DNA of 64,000 bases from Solen grandis (taxonomy: Eukaryota > Mollusca > Bivalvia > Adapedonta > Solenidae). Below, piece after piece: positions 1 to 12,300 of this stretch (position 1 is its first letter; each line of letters opens with the position of its first letter). Made by a program: the position numbers and the translations under genes. The stretch is taken from the NCBI GenBank assembly GCA_021229015.1, contig CM037782.1, forward strand, positions 37,246,912-37,310,911, written 5' to 3'. The notes under the pieces were generated by a model that saw only the letters and a list, made by a program, of their open reading frames with translations, was not told where the DNA came from and did not search any database.

Positions 1-500
1 TGTATGGTAAATTTTATAGTTGGCCAACATATTCCCGTTGTTGTACACCCACTCCCTTGAGACAGATTGCTTGATCCTAGCATGGGTCAATAGTCAGACC
101 ATTTATTTTAAAGAAAACGCAAAAGGTGTTGCATTCCTTGTGTTTTCTTTATTATAAACGGGTCTTATTTTTTGCTATATCACTTATTTATTGATAGATA
201 TTCAAACTCCTGTGATCTGATGCTTATGATACACTGACATAGGGTAATTATCACAGAAGTGGAAGCTACATAGGAATCCTGCTTGTCATTTCCCGACCTA
301 CACTCATTTTCAACTCATTCATAGCTTTTATAACAGATAATCTATCTGTAGGTAAGTTAATTAATTCCTCAAACATGACATTATATTCTTTGTTCATACT
401 TATCTATAAAATACAAGTCTTCATCAGTAGTGAAAAACGGATCATTAGGATTGTTAACACTTAGAAAATATTGGTAAAGAACATCAACTGAAATGTTTTT
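1..500. other. AT-rich stretch, no gene seen
   Basis: No open frame, splice-bounded exon or terminal inverted repeat could be supported. Part may be the decayed downstream portion of the LINE that begins at 501, because the reverse transcriptase expected next on the minus strand would lie here, but no RT motif is legible. Confidence 0.4.
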
Positions 501-2345
501 TTACAAAACACCAGCACATTGCTTTAGCATATACCAATATAATTTAGCATTCTTGTATTTTGCATCTTTAAATTTTGCAGTTTGCAATGTATCATGATTT
601 AGTTGACATTTCCTTATACAATGTTTATATTGAGATCTAGCTGTATAATCGCCTCTATTTTGCTCCATTATATTAAGTCTAAAATTATTTAAGGTTTTAT
701 AAAATACATTACATTTCTCATAACACTCTTCATTAAACCATTCATTTTCAGTGATCAATAATTACATGGTTTCGTATTCTTTTTATGTTTAAAAATAGGA
801 GACGCAACATCGTCAATTATATCTTTAAACTGTGTCAAACATGAATCTATTAATTTCTATGTGCAAGGTTACATTTGATACCCTCTCAGTAAAAGTATTT
901 AGTTCTGTAATAACATATTTTCAATGGACAAATTATCAATAGAAACATTGCTACTAACATACTTAAAATTTACTGTATCATATATTGTTACAATTTGCAT
1001 CAAGCAGGGTTTTCATGAAGCACAAAATTGTGCGTTTTGACGCAAAATAATATGAAATGACCCCCATGTTGAATGCTAGTGCGCATCATATAATGTTACA
1101 GTTTGCATCAAGCAAGGTTTTCAATGACGCACAAAATTGTGCGTTTTGACGCAAAATAATATGAAATGACCCCCATGTTGAATGCTAGTGCACATCATAT
1201 ATTGTTACAGTTTGCATCAAGCAGGGTTTTCAATGACGCACAAAATTGTGCGTTTTGACGCAAAATAATATGAAATGACCCCCATGTTGAATGCTAGTGC
1301 ACATCATATATTGTTACAGTTTGCATCAAGAGAAACACAAGACTTACAGAAAGTGAATGTGAAATCAACAATGCAATGGTAGGAAAAAATGTTTAGTTTG
1401 CACACATGGAAAGTGCTTAGGTTGCATAATAAATTTTGTGATGTATTAACGTAATCAACAAGACTTGAACCATGTGCTCCCACGCGCTTGCATAAAGTGC
1501 CCTTCTCTATCTTCAACAAAACGACCATTCAAAATACGATGACCAGTTTGCTTACAAAAATTTAAAAGCATAAGTCCATTATTGTTTATACGCCCCTTAT
1601 CTTGTGACGAATGACTGATACCTGAGTCAGAAACATAGTCATCTGGAAATATATCCATGTGGCAAATATTTTATCATCTGAAACAAAATCTGGTTGGTCT
1701 GATGTATGAGCATTAAATTCATATCCTCGCAAAGAACAAAAGTTACATCATTTACATGTTTTGAATTAAGATCAGTAATAATTTCAATCAGTCTGTCAAA
1801 TATATGAGTCAATCATAGACTGACGACTACTATTTTCAGGTACAACGTAATATAAGCAAATGAAAATATTTTTTTTTAAGTCCGAAAAGAGAACCTTTTA
1901 GTTAAACACAATATATATTGTCATGACTTGTTAAAACCAACGTGACAGTACAAACATACTAATTCTGAATATAAACAATAATTCCCCAGAACATCTTTTA
2001 CTTGTTTTTTTTTTTTAATTTCTGTTCTGTTCAAAACAAAACTAGAAAAACCTGCTACCTGTAAATCTGACAATGCACTGGTCCAAGTCTCTGAAAAGAA
2101 CAATATTATGGTTTTGAATTACATACCATAATTCAGAGGAGTGAAGTTTATTAATTTACAACATGTTGTTGACCCTGATACTGGAGTGTCTGTTTGGGAA
2201 AACCCACCGATCGCTTGTTGACTGTTATTAGCACTGTCGATGGGTTCATTGCTATTTTTAGCACCTGGAAAACCCTGGGCAGTTCCATGTGACTTATACT
2301 CTGTCGCAGGGGTCCTAAAATTTTGGAATCTAACCGGTGGAAAAC
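501..2345 (-). mobile_element. decayed LINE: endonuclease domain and linker
   Basis: Read on the minus strand, pieces of one non-LTR retrotransposon ORF appear in the expected order but in shifting frames. About 2345-2120 is the lead-in (KLINFTPLN). 2103-1925 holds the endonuclease start with FFSETW. 1658-1455 holds the later endonuclease part with INNNGLMLL and RILNGR, followed by GSSLVDYV near 1465. 758-501 is the linker that normally precedes reverse transcriptase (YKHCIRKCQLNHDT, NAKLYW). Stops and frameshifts separate the pieces and a 109-bp tandem array interrupts them at 997-1322, so this is a dead copy. Order and motifs fit an apurinic-type endonuclease LINE; the clade cannot be decided without the reverse transcriptase. 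Confidence 0.7.
997..1322. repeat. 109-bp tandem repeat, 3 copies, each with a 16-bp palindrome
   Basis: Three consecutive units of about 108-109 bp start at 997, 1105 and 1214. Copies two and three contain the perfect palindrome CGCACAAAATTGTGCG followed by a small GCGTTTTGACGC hairpin. The array sits inside the LINE remnant. Confidence 0.85.
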
Positions 2346-2374
2346 CCCCCCCCCCCAAAAAAAAAAAAAAAAAA
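2345..2374. repeat. C12-A18 homopolymer junction
   Basis: Twelve C are followed directly by eighteen A, at the upstream edge of the minus-strand LINE remnant. Confidence 0.9.
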
Positions 2375-3186
2375 CAAATACCCTGAATCATTTGCAGTGT
2401 GAAAATAGATCTTTTATTATATTTCAGCATCCTGTTGGCATAATAAGGTATTTTTCTGCAATATTTACCTCTACGAAATCGAAAGTTTGTTTACCGGAAG
2501 TGCATGTATATGACGGTCTGTATATGACTCTAACGAATCAATAAATTGTTGGAAGCAGTCGTTTTGGTGTTGTTTATTATGTGCCTTTGTGTTTTATATT
2601 TTTTTTGTCAATAACTTTTATTCATTTGTGATTATTTTTTTTATTTAAATGCGTTGTGCTGCAGCTAGCCACTACCATGTGTGTAAGTAAGTAAGTAGCG
2701 TTCGCCCCTGTGCCACGTCGAGGCCCAGCACATTTTTGTTCTTACAAATTACAAATTACTAAGGAGATCAAACATTTTGATTAGCCTTTGATATTGTCAT
2801 TAATTACCGCATTTAAAAGTCGACCGGTTACAGTTTGCAAACAAGCAATGGTCCATTATTACGGCATAGATAATTACACGGCACCGTCCAAATAACCGCG
2901 AAGTACAAACCGTCAATCCATTCATCTTAACTGCCCAATAATGACCTAGACGGGTGTCCCTGCCTGACCCCCACTGACACCTGCCCCGAGGACACACCGG
3001 AAATTCAAGAAGTAGGTCAATTGGTGTGTAAGAGGGACTATTATGAACCGTTTGGACCGATTTTGAAAGTTTTAGACGAGGATTATGGATTTTTTTTCGA
3101 CCGATTTTTTTGGTACTTTTTGAAATCTGAACCGGTCGATTGAGATCAAAATCGGTCAAAACCGGTAAAAAATCGGTTTTTAGGAT
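2375..3186. other. no gene supported; AACCGGTT-rich segment near the end
   Basis: A minus-strand open frame of 119 codons at 2800-3159 shows no family resemblance. It overlaps a stretch (3050-3190) repeating ATCGGT/ACCGGT words, which looks like transposon-end sequence rather than a gene. Confidence 0.35.
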
Positions 3187-3511
3187 CCTTGCTCTGTCGC
3201 CTGTATGGTACAGGTGAAATTAACCGCTTTTGTGACCTGGAAATGGATCAAGAAACACGTGAACGTCTCCGCATGGACGTACCTACATTGTTTTCAGGTT
3301 GAGGCGTGGTATTACTGGCATCACACAAAATGGACTTAACATTAGTTTGCTCACTGACCAGCTGGGCAGCTGTTTGTCCAGATCCAAGTGTTTTGAATGC
3401 AATGTGGACACTCGTGCTTTGTTATGTACTGCCTCCAGTGCAAATAGATTGGGGTGTTGGAACAATGTTGTTAATGGTGTGAGAGTTGACCTCAGGATTG
3501 TTATTTACTAA
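3187..3511 (+). pseudogene. possible PIF/Harbinger transposase N-terminal fragment
   Basis: The open frame from 3299 starts with RRGITGIT and continues with LLTDQLG, SRSK and VDTRALLC. This spacing resembles the N-terminal helical region of Harbinger-type transposases (an RRGI... motif, then L..L...R). The stretch 3187-3298 has related-looking text in another frame. No catalytic DDE part is present. The match is from general resemblance only and could be chance. Confidence 0.25.
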
Positions 3512-3714
3512 TGGCACATACATTGTTAATTATGAAACTGGGAGTTATGGTAGAAGGTAGGCTTTCATTTTGCATTTATATATTTGTTCTTTTATGTCAC
3601 TGGAGATTGTCATGTTTGAGTGGTTTACACATGACTGTAACACAGGGTTGTATAAATGTTAACCATTGACAAAAAAAATCTTGTTTACTTGTTATTCTGT
3701 TTGAGCCAATATAT

Positions 3715-3939
3715 CTATTCCATTTGAGCATTCCTCAAGTATATAGTTACTCTGCCGTCACTGATCAACTTAGCAGGATAAATGATCTGAACTCTAGATC
3801 CTGGACACTCGCATTTCATTTCTTTAAATTTTGGCCACAGACGGAATCTGGCTTCCTGTATCTCCTTTGGGTAGTCATAATCTGTAGAAAAAGGAGATCC
3901 CTTTAACGATCTAACCCTGCTCATGAACATCTCTATCAC
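3715..3939 (-). pseudogene. LINE ORF1-like fragment
   Basis: A 74-codon minus-strand frame reads RVRSLKGSPF, YDYPKEIQEAR, LWPKF and IIYPAKLISDG. This order resembles the C-terminal part of ORF1 proteins of molluscan non-LTR retrotransposons (a basic domain with a PAKL..DG ending). It stops just after the ISDG segment and nothing recognisable continues it, so it is a fragment. Identification is by resemblance; a TE protein library search would settle it. Confidence 0.5.
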
Positions 3940-4544
3940 AAACTAGGCAGGCTATAGGGACTAGATAAATGAAAGTGCTCCTTGGCACATTACCGTCTTC
4001 ACCCATACATCAAGAGAGTTACTTACCCAATGGGACAAAAGAAATATATCTTAATTTTTGAGACTGTCAATATCAACATAACAGCTTTTTCACGCCAAAT
4101 ATCAAGTGAAAGAGACGCTGTGAGGTAAATAGAGAGACAAAGGGAAACATACAAGTCATAATTTTCCTTCTTATTTCTTCTAGCAGTGAGATGAGATTTG
4201 ACAATTGTTGGCAGAGTCGAGCAATGCAGACTGGTCTTCAAATGTGCTTGACGAGTCAAGCTTCTGTACCAGCAGGTCAATATACTTTATGTTGAGCCTT
4301 CTTGCGTAAGCTTGACATAGTCTGTGACCATAAAGTCTGAACGATATACATGTTAGTTCATCAGATTGTCCGGATTTGTTTTTCTGAGCTGTAACTTAGA
4401 CATGGATCATAGGATTTGTAATTATTTAGTCGCCGAATTGGACTATAGGTTTGCACTCTGTCTGTCTGTCCTTCTGTCAGTCAGTCCCTCACATGTTTTC
4501 CGGACTTAATTTCTAAACTCTTGCAGATATTGATCTAATATTTG

Positions 4545-5012
4545 GTGTGTATATATTTTGTGATCACCCTTTGTCCGGCGTGCATCGTGCGACGTGCGTC
4601 GTCAACAATTTGGCTTGTTAACACTCTAGAGGCNNNNNNNNNNNNNNNNNNNNNNNNNNNNNNNNNNNNNNNNNNNNNNNNNNNNNNNNNNNNNNNNNNN
4701 NNNNNNNNNNNNNNNNNNNNNNNNNNNNNNNNNGTTTGAAGATAATTGCTCATGAAATGAAGATGCTAGAGTGCAAACAATGTGAAATCTGGCTTTTTTG
4801 AATTTTAAAAGGGGCATAACTCCTGACCTAATGTTTCGATATCAGCCATAATCGAACTTGGCCGAGATTTTATGGTTATAAACATTGTTTTAAAGTTTGA
4901 AGATAATTGCTCATAAAATGAAGATGCTAGAGTGCAAACGAACAAATTGTGGACGACGGACATCCATCAATCATAAAAGCTCATCCTGAGCATACGTGCT
5001 CAGGTGAGATAA
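4545..5012. repeat. palindrome-ended repeat family A, gapped copy
   Basis: It carries the family's right end: a GACGGAC-type stretch, then AGCTCATCCTGAGCA..TGCTCAGGTGAG with an A-rich tail near 5012. An internal unit with ATAATTGCTCATGAAATGAA is present twice (about 4740 and 4905), and the gap falls in the first half. Confidence 0.6.
4634..4733. other. assembly gap, 100 N
   Basis: Exactly 100 N. The two sides share near-identical sequence with the copy downstream (4735-4940), so the gap lies inside a repeat and its size is probably a placeholder. Confidence 0.99.
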
Positions 5013-6305
5013 AAAAACAGTACAAACCCAATAGGACTTTCATGTAAGGAAGCCTTCCAGCTGGCTTGCTGTAGGTTGTTGACCTGTGATTGTGACCTTG
5101 ACCTGCTTTCATGCATTTGCCCCATGTATAAAATTGTTTAATCTCTTTCTATGTCCCATCATAATTTTAGCTGTCAGACTCTATAATACATACAGATGCC
5201 AATCTCGCCTCCTGTGGGATTTAAACCCACAACACCTGGAAAGGTGATCTGGATCTTACCACTGCATAACCCTTTTCCCCACTCTTTTCATCAACGTTCA
5301 CTTGAATTATTAAGGAAAAGATAACAAACAGTAGGAATTGACACAATTCATGTCACACTATCTAGGGCTTGCTCAGTAACATTATTCAGTAAACTGCTTG
5401 TTAATTTATTAACATAAAAATATCTTGATCAAATTCCATTAAACATTTATTCAAATTGCTTCCATTCATCCTCACTTGTTGATGTCCGGGCAGTAAATAA
5501 CCTTCAAAAAATGAATAAATAAATACAAGAAAATATTTCTGTGAGACACTAATGCCCCAGAGAGAGATGGTCTGAACCAAATATTTGCTTAAATTATATA
5601 ATTATGTACATTTGTACAAAGTTTCATGATGATGTGAAGTAGTTACCTTTAAAGGAAGAGAAAAAAAACTCACAGGTAAACCTGGGGCAGAATAACCATT
5701 TTTACTAAGATAAAGCAGTTAAATAAATACTACTGGTAAATTAATTTTAATGCTCATCCAACCATGACATAATTGTAACAGCTATAAATTTGCATACATA
5801 TTAAAAAAGATTATATCATGATGTACATGTGTACCTAGTTTCAAAAAGATGTGAAGTCATTGTCACTGTCACAGAAAAAAGATGTGAAGTCATCTTCATA
5901 GAAAAGAAAAAAAGCATGATGGAGTTAAAAGCCTGGATATGACAAAATGAACCCCTTTTTGACCTTTGACCCAAGACTTTGATCTTGACCTTAACTGTGA
6001 CTCATTGTCTCAATGTGGTGAACATTTCTACTAGGTCAGTAGTGAAAATTTGGTGAAAATGATGCAGCCAGTTGTGGATCTCTGGACACGATGTAGAATT
6101 TTCCTTTCAAACCATTTTTGTTTTCCTTCTTAAGAGTATAAACCCAAATGACTTCATGTCATTCATTACCACCCCGTACTTAACTACTTCTAGGTTACTT
6201 CAAAATCATCTCATGCATGTAGGAGTTACAAAACTGACACAAAGTCAGACAGACAAACAGTACAATTAATACTCAGGTATATGCCTCCCCTTTTGGAGGC
6301 ATAAT
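5013..6305. repeat. old dispersed repeat sequence ending in a GCCTCC/GGAGGC hairpin
   Basis: No coding signal. 5040-5075 resembles the core of the SINE at 8985 and 5205-5265 a worn tRNA-like head. From about 5940 the text (GACCTTTGACC, TTGACCTTAAC) is typical of dispersed repeats, and the block ends with TATGCCTCCCCTTTTGGAGG plus an A-run at 6280-6310. Confidence 0.4.
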
Positions 6306-6556
6306 AAAAAAAAAACTTTTGTGAGAGCTTTATCTTTATTTTATTTTTTTAATCATGATGAAAATTCCCAATTTCACTACTTTATATATGTTGGAGGAAG
6401 ATGTTGGGACAGAAAACTAGATGTGGGTGTTCCTCGGAACACTTGTGTCGCCTGCATTTAAGCATGTTTGATGAAAGAATTGACTAGAAAATCGATCTTT
6501 TGACAAATTATTGATAAAGCATAATCTATTTTGTGAGGTACAAAATAACACCAAAT

Positions 6557-6589
6557 CACACACACACACACACATATATATATTTTTTT

Positions 6590-6620
<31 letters not shown>
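6557..6620. repeat. CA/TA microsatellite followed by a run of 28 G
   Basis: (CA)n, then (TA)n, then T7, then 28 uninterrupted G (6590-6617) ending in CCCCC. A G-quadruplex-capable tract and a likely site of sequencing length error. Confidence 0.85.
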
Positions 6621-6621
<1 letters not shown>

Positions 6622-6789
6622 CAAATAAAATATTTAAACAGTGCAATATGTAATAATTTTCCCGAGCACTTTCGACTATACAGTCTTCATCAGAGGAGTG
6701 TCAGAATGACTATGAATTCAAAACATTAACTGTAAGAAAAATTATGACGTCATTAAGCACTTATGACGTTAATTATATATATGTTGCAA

Positions 6790-7920
6790 GTTTGTAGTCA
6801 TCATTATCATTATTGAGTTATCATTCTTGTGTACTGCACTCAGACCAATGAGATCTATCTACTATAAATGTTTAAGGCAACACTTCAAATACTTTACAAG
6901 TTATGCACCACACAAGAATTAAATCCAAAAAATAAACAAAGGGAAATAACTCCAAAAATACAACAGTTATCATTCTTGCACAATGCACTCCATGAGATCT
7001 TTCCACCTGTGAGGTTTCAAAGTAATACCTCAAATACTTTTCGTGTTATGCTCCAGACAAAAATGAAGTCTGAGTATCAACAAAGGGCAATAACTCAAGG
7101 AAAAGAGAAACAGAGTTATCATTCATGTGCACTGCACTCAGACCATTGAGATCTATGAAGTTTCAAGTCAACACCTCAAATACGTTTCGAGTTATGCCCC
7201 AGACAAAAATTAAGTCTGAAAATCAACAAAGGGAAATAACTCAGAAAATAAAACAGAGTTATCATTCTTATGCACTGCACTACAAATCCATGAGATCTTT
7301 CCATCTATGAAGTTTCAAAGCAATATCTCAAATACTTTTTATGTTATGCTCCTGACAAAAATAAAGACTGAGAATCAACAAAGGACAATAACTCAGGAAG
7401 AAAAAAAAGTGAGAGTTATCATTTATGTGAACTGTACTCCTCTTCAATGAGATCTATCTATCTATAAATTTTCCTCAAATACTTTTTGAGTTATGCCCTG
7501 GACAAAAATTAAGACTGAAAATCAACAAAGGGCAATAACTCAGAAAATATTAAAGTCAGAGTTATCATTCTTGTGCACTGCACTCCACCTCAATGTGATC
7601 TATCCATGTTTTAAGTTTCAAGGTGATACCTCAAATACTTTTTGAGTTATGGTCCGGACAAAAATAAAATCTCAGAATCAACAAAGGGTAATAACTCAGA
7701 AAATACGAAAGTCAGAGTTATCATTCTTGTGCACTGCACTCCACCTCAATGTGATCTATCCATGTTTTACGTTTCAAGGTGATACCTCAAATACTTTTCG
7801 AGTTATGCTCCGGACAAGAAAGTGTGACGCCGACGCCGCCGACGACGACGACGCCGACGACGACGACGACTGACAAAGTGATCCCTATGTGTCTGCCATG
7901 CTATGCAGGCGACACAAAAA
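6790..7920. repeat. tandem repeat family B, about seven units of ~150 bp
   Basis: The phrase GAGTTATCATTCTTGTGCAC or a near variant recurs at about 6818, 6965, 7105, 7256, 7414, 7560 and 7717. Each unit also holds CTCAAATACTTTT, a GGACAAAAAT variant and CAACAAAGGGAAATAACTC. The block ends in a GAC/GCC-rich tract (7828-7871) and GCGACACAAAAA. Open frames here come from the repeat. Confidence 0.8.
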
Positions 7921-8984
7921 TGAACAGGCAAAAGCGAATCTATACACCATAACCTAAAAAGGTAATTAATATTTACTTGGCAATGGGTTTCCTCTGTCTT
8001 CCTGTATCCAACATTGAAAATTTTGCAGCACTCGGGCCGTCATGTCCATGCTCCATCGAAATGAAACTGAAGAGGAAATTGTTAGCATATCATTGAATGT
8101 TCTAAGAATGCTTACCAAACACACAATCAGAACAGTACAAGGATGTGCCTGCCATTTGTTTTTAACAAGTTATAAAAGAAAAACAATAGCATTGCATGCG
8201 GGTGCCAATGCTCGTCTGTCTATAAATCAGTATACAAAATTAAAAAAAAAAAATCATTGAAACTTGAAAGATATTTTTATTTTAAAACTTGTCCAAAGTT
8301 ATGGCAAAATAAGGTCAAAGGTCAAGGTCAAAGGAAATATTCATAGCTTTGTCAAGATGAATATAAAAAAAAAGTTGTATGTCAAATAGTTAAGAAGTTA
8401 TGGCCATTGTTAAGGTTTTTTGTTAAACAACCAAAAAACAGGTTGAAGATCAAAAGTCAAGGTCATAAGTCCAAAATGTTACATTGATGGAAAAGTCTTG
8501 CCACAAGGACTTCACATGTGAAATATCAGTGCCCTGTTGGTAACAGTTTTGAAATAACTGCATAACTGCATTTTCAAGTCTTCAAAAGTTACAGCAAAAA
8601 TATATCAACAGACAAGGTCAAGACCAACATCTGAATATTTGCATGTCTGGATAGGCCTTGTCAAGATGAATATGCATACCAAAAATGAAAGTTGTATATT
8701 GAATAGTAGGGAAGTTATGGTCATTTTTAAAATTCAGGACAATGACATGTGGGAATGCTAAAGTTACAACAATAGCTCATATTTTTTTCTTTGAATAGCT
8801 GACAAGCTTAAAACGCACACCATGCAAATGACAATTATTTTTTTTAACATCGAATTGTGTATACGGTAACATTTACCAAACTTTGTATCAGTAAGTTGAT
8901 TTAACAAATAACAACAGCCATAGTACAGCTGTGAAGTTCACAACCCTTTGAATACATGTAAATATTAAAAGCAAACAAGCAGCA
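7921..8984. other. repeat-like sequence, no gene seen
   Basis: Contains AAGGTCAAAGGTCAAGGTCA-type text (8310-8330) and two similar segments (about 8320-8420 and 8620-8730) with TGTCAAGATGAATAT and GAAGTTATGG. A 72-codon open frame at 8042 has no recognisable motif. Confidence 0.35.
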
Positions 8985-9233
8985 GGAACTGACTTGACAT
9001 GACTATTTGAGTTTACCATCACTTCGACAGTATTTCAGTCATATAGCGACGTCCAGCTAATTGCAGGTGGAGGAAGACCCCGAATGCAGGGAGGTATCCG
9101 GGTAGAGCCACCGACCTACCGCAAGCCAGCTGGAAGGCTTCCTAATGACCCTGCCGGGATTCGAACCCACGCGGTGAGGGGCTGAGTGAGTGTTAAAGTC
9201 AGCGACTTTACCCTCTCGGCCATGGAGGACCCC
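8985..9233 (-). mobile_element. tRNA-derived SINE, Leu/Ser-like head
   Basis: On the minus strand the element begins near 9233 with GGGGTCCTCCATGGCCGAGA (an A-box-like TGGCCGAGAGGGT) and has a perfect B box, GGGTTCGAATCCC (complement of 9156-9168). Spacing matches a long-variable-arm tRNA of the Leu/Ser type. The body (CCAGCTGGCTTGC, GACTGAAATACTGTCG) runs to about 8985. Pieces of the same body occur near 5045 and 30920. Confidence 0.75.
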
Positions 9234-9302
9234 AGCAGGAACTGAAATTAGACCTTTATATCCAAACAAAGTAAGTTGAGAGGCAGGTTTGTTTTTTGGA
9301 AT

Positions 9303-12300
9303 CAGGGATCAAATTTAACACTCGCTAAATGCGGGTAATTCTTTCAGAATGCGAGTGCCAAAATGAAGTACTTGCAAAAATGTGCAAGTCCATTTCAAAA
9401 GTTCCGTTTTTGTTTTGCAAAAGCATCGGAGAAATTTAGTTGTTTTTGTCTGTGTCCGAGTCCTAAAAACGTTTTGTTCTGCAATTGCGATAGTTATTTC
9501 CCTTTACAGTCTTTCTGCTACGTCAGCGTGCAAGGGAGATCAACTGCAGAGAAGTTTGTATTTTCAATGTTGTCTGGAAGCTTTCTGTAAATATTTTCGA
9601 TAGCTTTTCAAGCGATTAACAACGCGTATTATCGTCTGTCAGCATTAGAATGATATCATCGTTCTTCAAAAGAAAATGTGAAGGATCCAGCGATGGTGCC
9701 AGCGCATCGAAGGTGCCTTCATTTAATTCAAAATCGATTTCTTCTTGCCCTTCCCCACGATTTGTCACAGCATCAATCAAAACCGTCAAAAAGTGGGAAC
9801 GAGAATTAAATATCAGTCTTGAGTATGAAGTGTCAGACGATGGACATTTAGTCACACAGTTATGGTGTGCTGTATGTAAGCAGCACTCATGGGACAAAAC
9901 ATCTAGTGTTACTTTATTTTACATTTTGACACGTTCTGCCAATGAGTAAGTAAAATTCCATATTAATTAAATATTTATAAATGGAATTGGCCCCAGCTTA
10001 CTCATCTTTTTAAATTTTCTGTCTTGTCCAACCATCTTGGGAGGGTCTTGCACACAATGGGTGTATTCAATGGGCTCTGCCCTAGGGGAACCCCTGCCCG
10101 ATTTTTCAATTTTAACAGGAGTTGATAGTCAATTGCAGGGCTGTACCATGGTAATTCCAGAGCTGCACTGCTACATTGATTTGTATTTTAATTCTATGTT
10201 CACTGTAAATGTGTCCTAATTTATGCCAGAGTATAAATCATAAAATGCTTAGGGTGATCAATCTAGAGATCTCTTGGTACTATGTTCTTTTACAGTTTTT
10301 GCTTATACTTTTGTAGATTTATATAATTATATTTGCAGTTGGTGACTGGCAGTAAGATTGTGAAGAAGGAGAGTGTGATGTGTCACAGGAACTCAGCTGG
10401 ACACAAGGCAGCTCTAGATACTAAGGTTGATGCCCAGAAAATTGCAAACAACAAACCTACAGAAATAGAGGCTTCATTTCAGAAGATGGACGAACAACAT
10501 TTAGTTAAAATGACTTACTTATTTAACACTGCTTACTATGTTATGACAGAGGAGAGGCCATTTAGTGATTTCCCTAAACTTATTAAACTACAAAGTAAAA
10601 ATACTCTTGATTTAGGTGAAACCTTCTGCAATGATATGGCATGTAGAAAATTTGCAGCTGAAATTGCTGGGTATCATTTTGATGACACTAAAATGAAACT
10701 TCATAATGCTGACTATTTCAGTATCTTCAGTGATGTTCCACTGACAGAACAGAGAGTGAAAAGGAAGTCATCATGGTCAAATATATTGAAAATTTCTACC
10801 CCGTCATTAAGTTCTTAAAACTGGAAGAACCACAAAATACTAAAGCTCTAGGCATTTTGGAAGCTGTTGATAAAGCATTTTGTGACTTTGGTCTGGAAAA
10901 CTATCATGAAAAACCTGTTGGGTACTGTTCAGATGGGGCAAGTGTGATGATGGGTTCCAAAAAGGGGGTAATTAAACTTTTAAAGGATATCAAAAATGCT
11001 CCATGGGTTCTTAGTGTATGGTGTTTAGCACATAGATTAGAACTTGCAGTTAAAGATTGTTTCAAAAATACATTCATGGACGAAGTCATTGAAGTATTAA
11101 AATTTATTCATGACTTCTACAAAGGGTCTTCAAAACTTAATAAGGAGGCTGAAGAAATTGCTGATCTTGTTGAGGAAGAATTTTTGAAACCTGAAAAAGT
11201 AAATGGCACAAGATGGATTGATCATAAGCTCAGAGCTACTTCAAAATTACTGAGGAATTGGTTGGTCATTGTAATGCACATGGAAAACTATTCTGAGGAC
11301 CATTCTAATAGGGACAGTGACAGAGCAAAGGCAAATGGAATTGTCAAAAGATTGTGTCAATATAAGTTCCTATGGTTTCTGCATTTTTTGAAAGACTTAT
11401 AAAATGAATTAGCAAAAGTGAGTCTAACATTCCAAAGAGAAGACATAAACACATCTAGTGCCATTACAAAATTACAGGCTTCTGAAGTGGCTTTGAGGGG
11501 GTTAATGGATGACCTAGGAGCGAACCAAGTTGAATTTGATGATGAAGTTCAAATGCAAGATGGTAAGCATGTGTATAAAGGTCACCAGCTAAGAAACCAT
11601 GTGCCATATGAGAGTCTTAATAGACAGAAAGTTGCCATTGTCCAGGATATGATTGACTGCTTACACTCTAGATTTGAAAACATGTATGAGGACCAGAACT
11701 TTCTTGTGTGCCATGTCTTTGATCACAAAAATTGGCCTGACAGTGAAGTAGCTTTGATGCAGTATGGTGTTGCGGAAGTCACATATCTTCAATCACTTTA
11801 GACCTGTTTTGGAAAATGCAAACTGTCAATTAGATTCTGCTGTACAGGAATTTACGGAACTAAAATTGCATGTTGCTAGAAATGTTCATTTTAGAAACAC
11901 ATATCCACTTGCTGTGTGGCAGAGAGTCAGTCAAGAAGATGAAGGAAGAGGTGATTATAGGAACATTTTGAAAATAATACATCTGATAAGTGTGTACCCC
12001 CTATCAAATGCCAGCTGTGAAAGGTGTTTTTCAGCAATGAAACGTATAAAAAGTGATTGGAGGTGCAGGCTTAACACTGTTACTCTAGACCAATTGATGA
12101 GAATAGTACTGTGTGGACCAGATCTTGCTGACTTTGAAGCCAGACCCATTGTACGAAGGTGGTGGTTGAACGGACAGAGAACAAAAAGGCCAACTACTGT
12201 CCCATATGGACCAAGGGATTGAATTTGTCATGTGCTGTCAGAATTGTATTCAGTCAGTAAAAAGTTGACCTACACATGAAGTGACACTGACTGTCCAGCT

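Noticed and set aside
2800..3159. 119-codon minus-strand open frame
   Set aside because: No family motif, and it overlaps a word-rich ATCGGT/ACCGGT segment. Composition suggests non-coding.
7649..7873. 74-codon frame ending in an Asp-rich tail
   Set aside because: It is repeat family B plus the GAC-rich terminal tract read in one frame.
8985..9233. A functional tRNA gene (clear A and B boxes)
   Set aside because: The head runs straight into a SINE body, the acceptor stem is not closed, and related body pieces occur elsewhere.
9946..9951. Splicing from 9945 to 10339, which would keep VTGSK in the zinc finger
   Set aside because: It breaks the reading frame. The phase-compatible acceptor is at 10352, so the true junction stays open; the gene is dead in either case.
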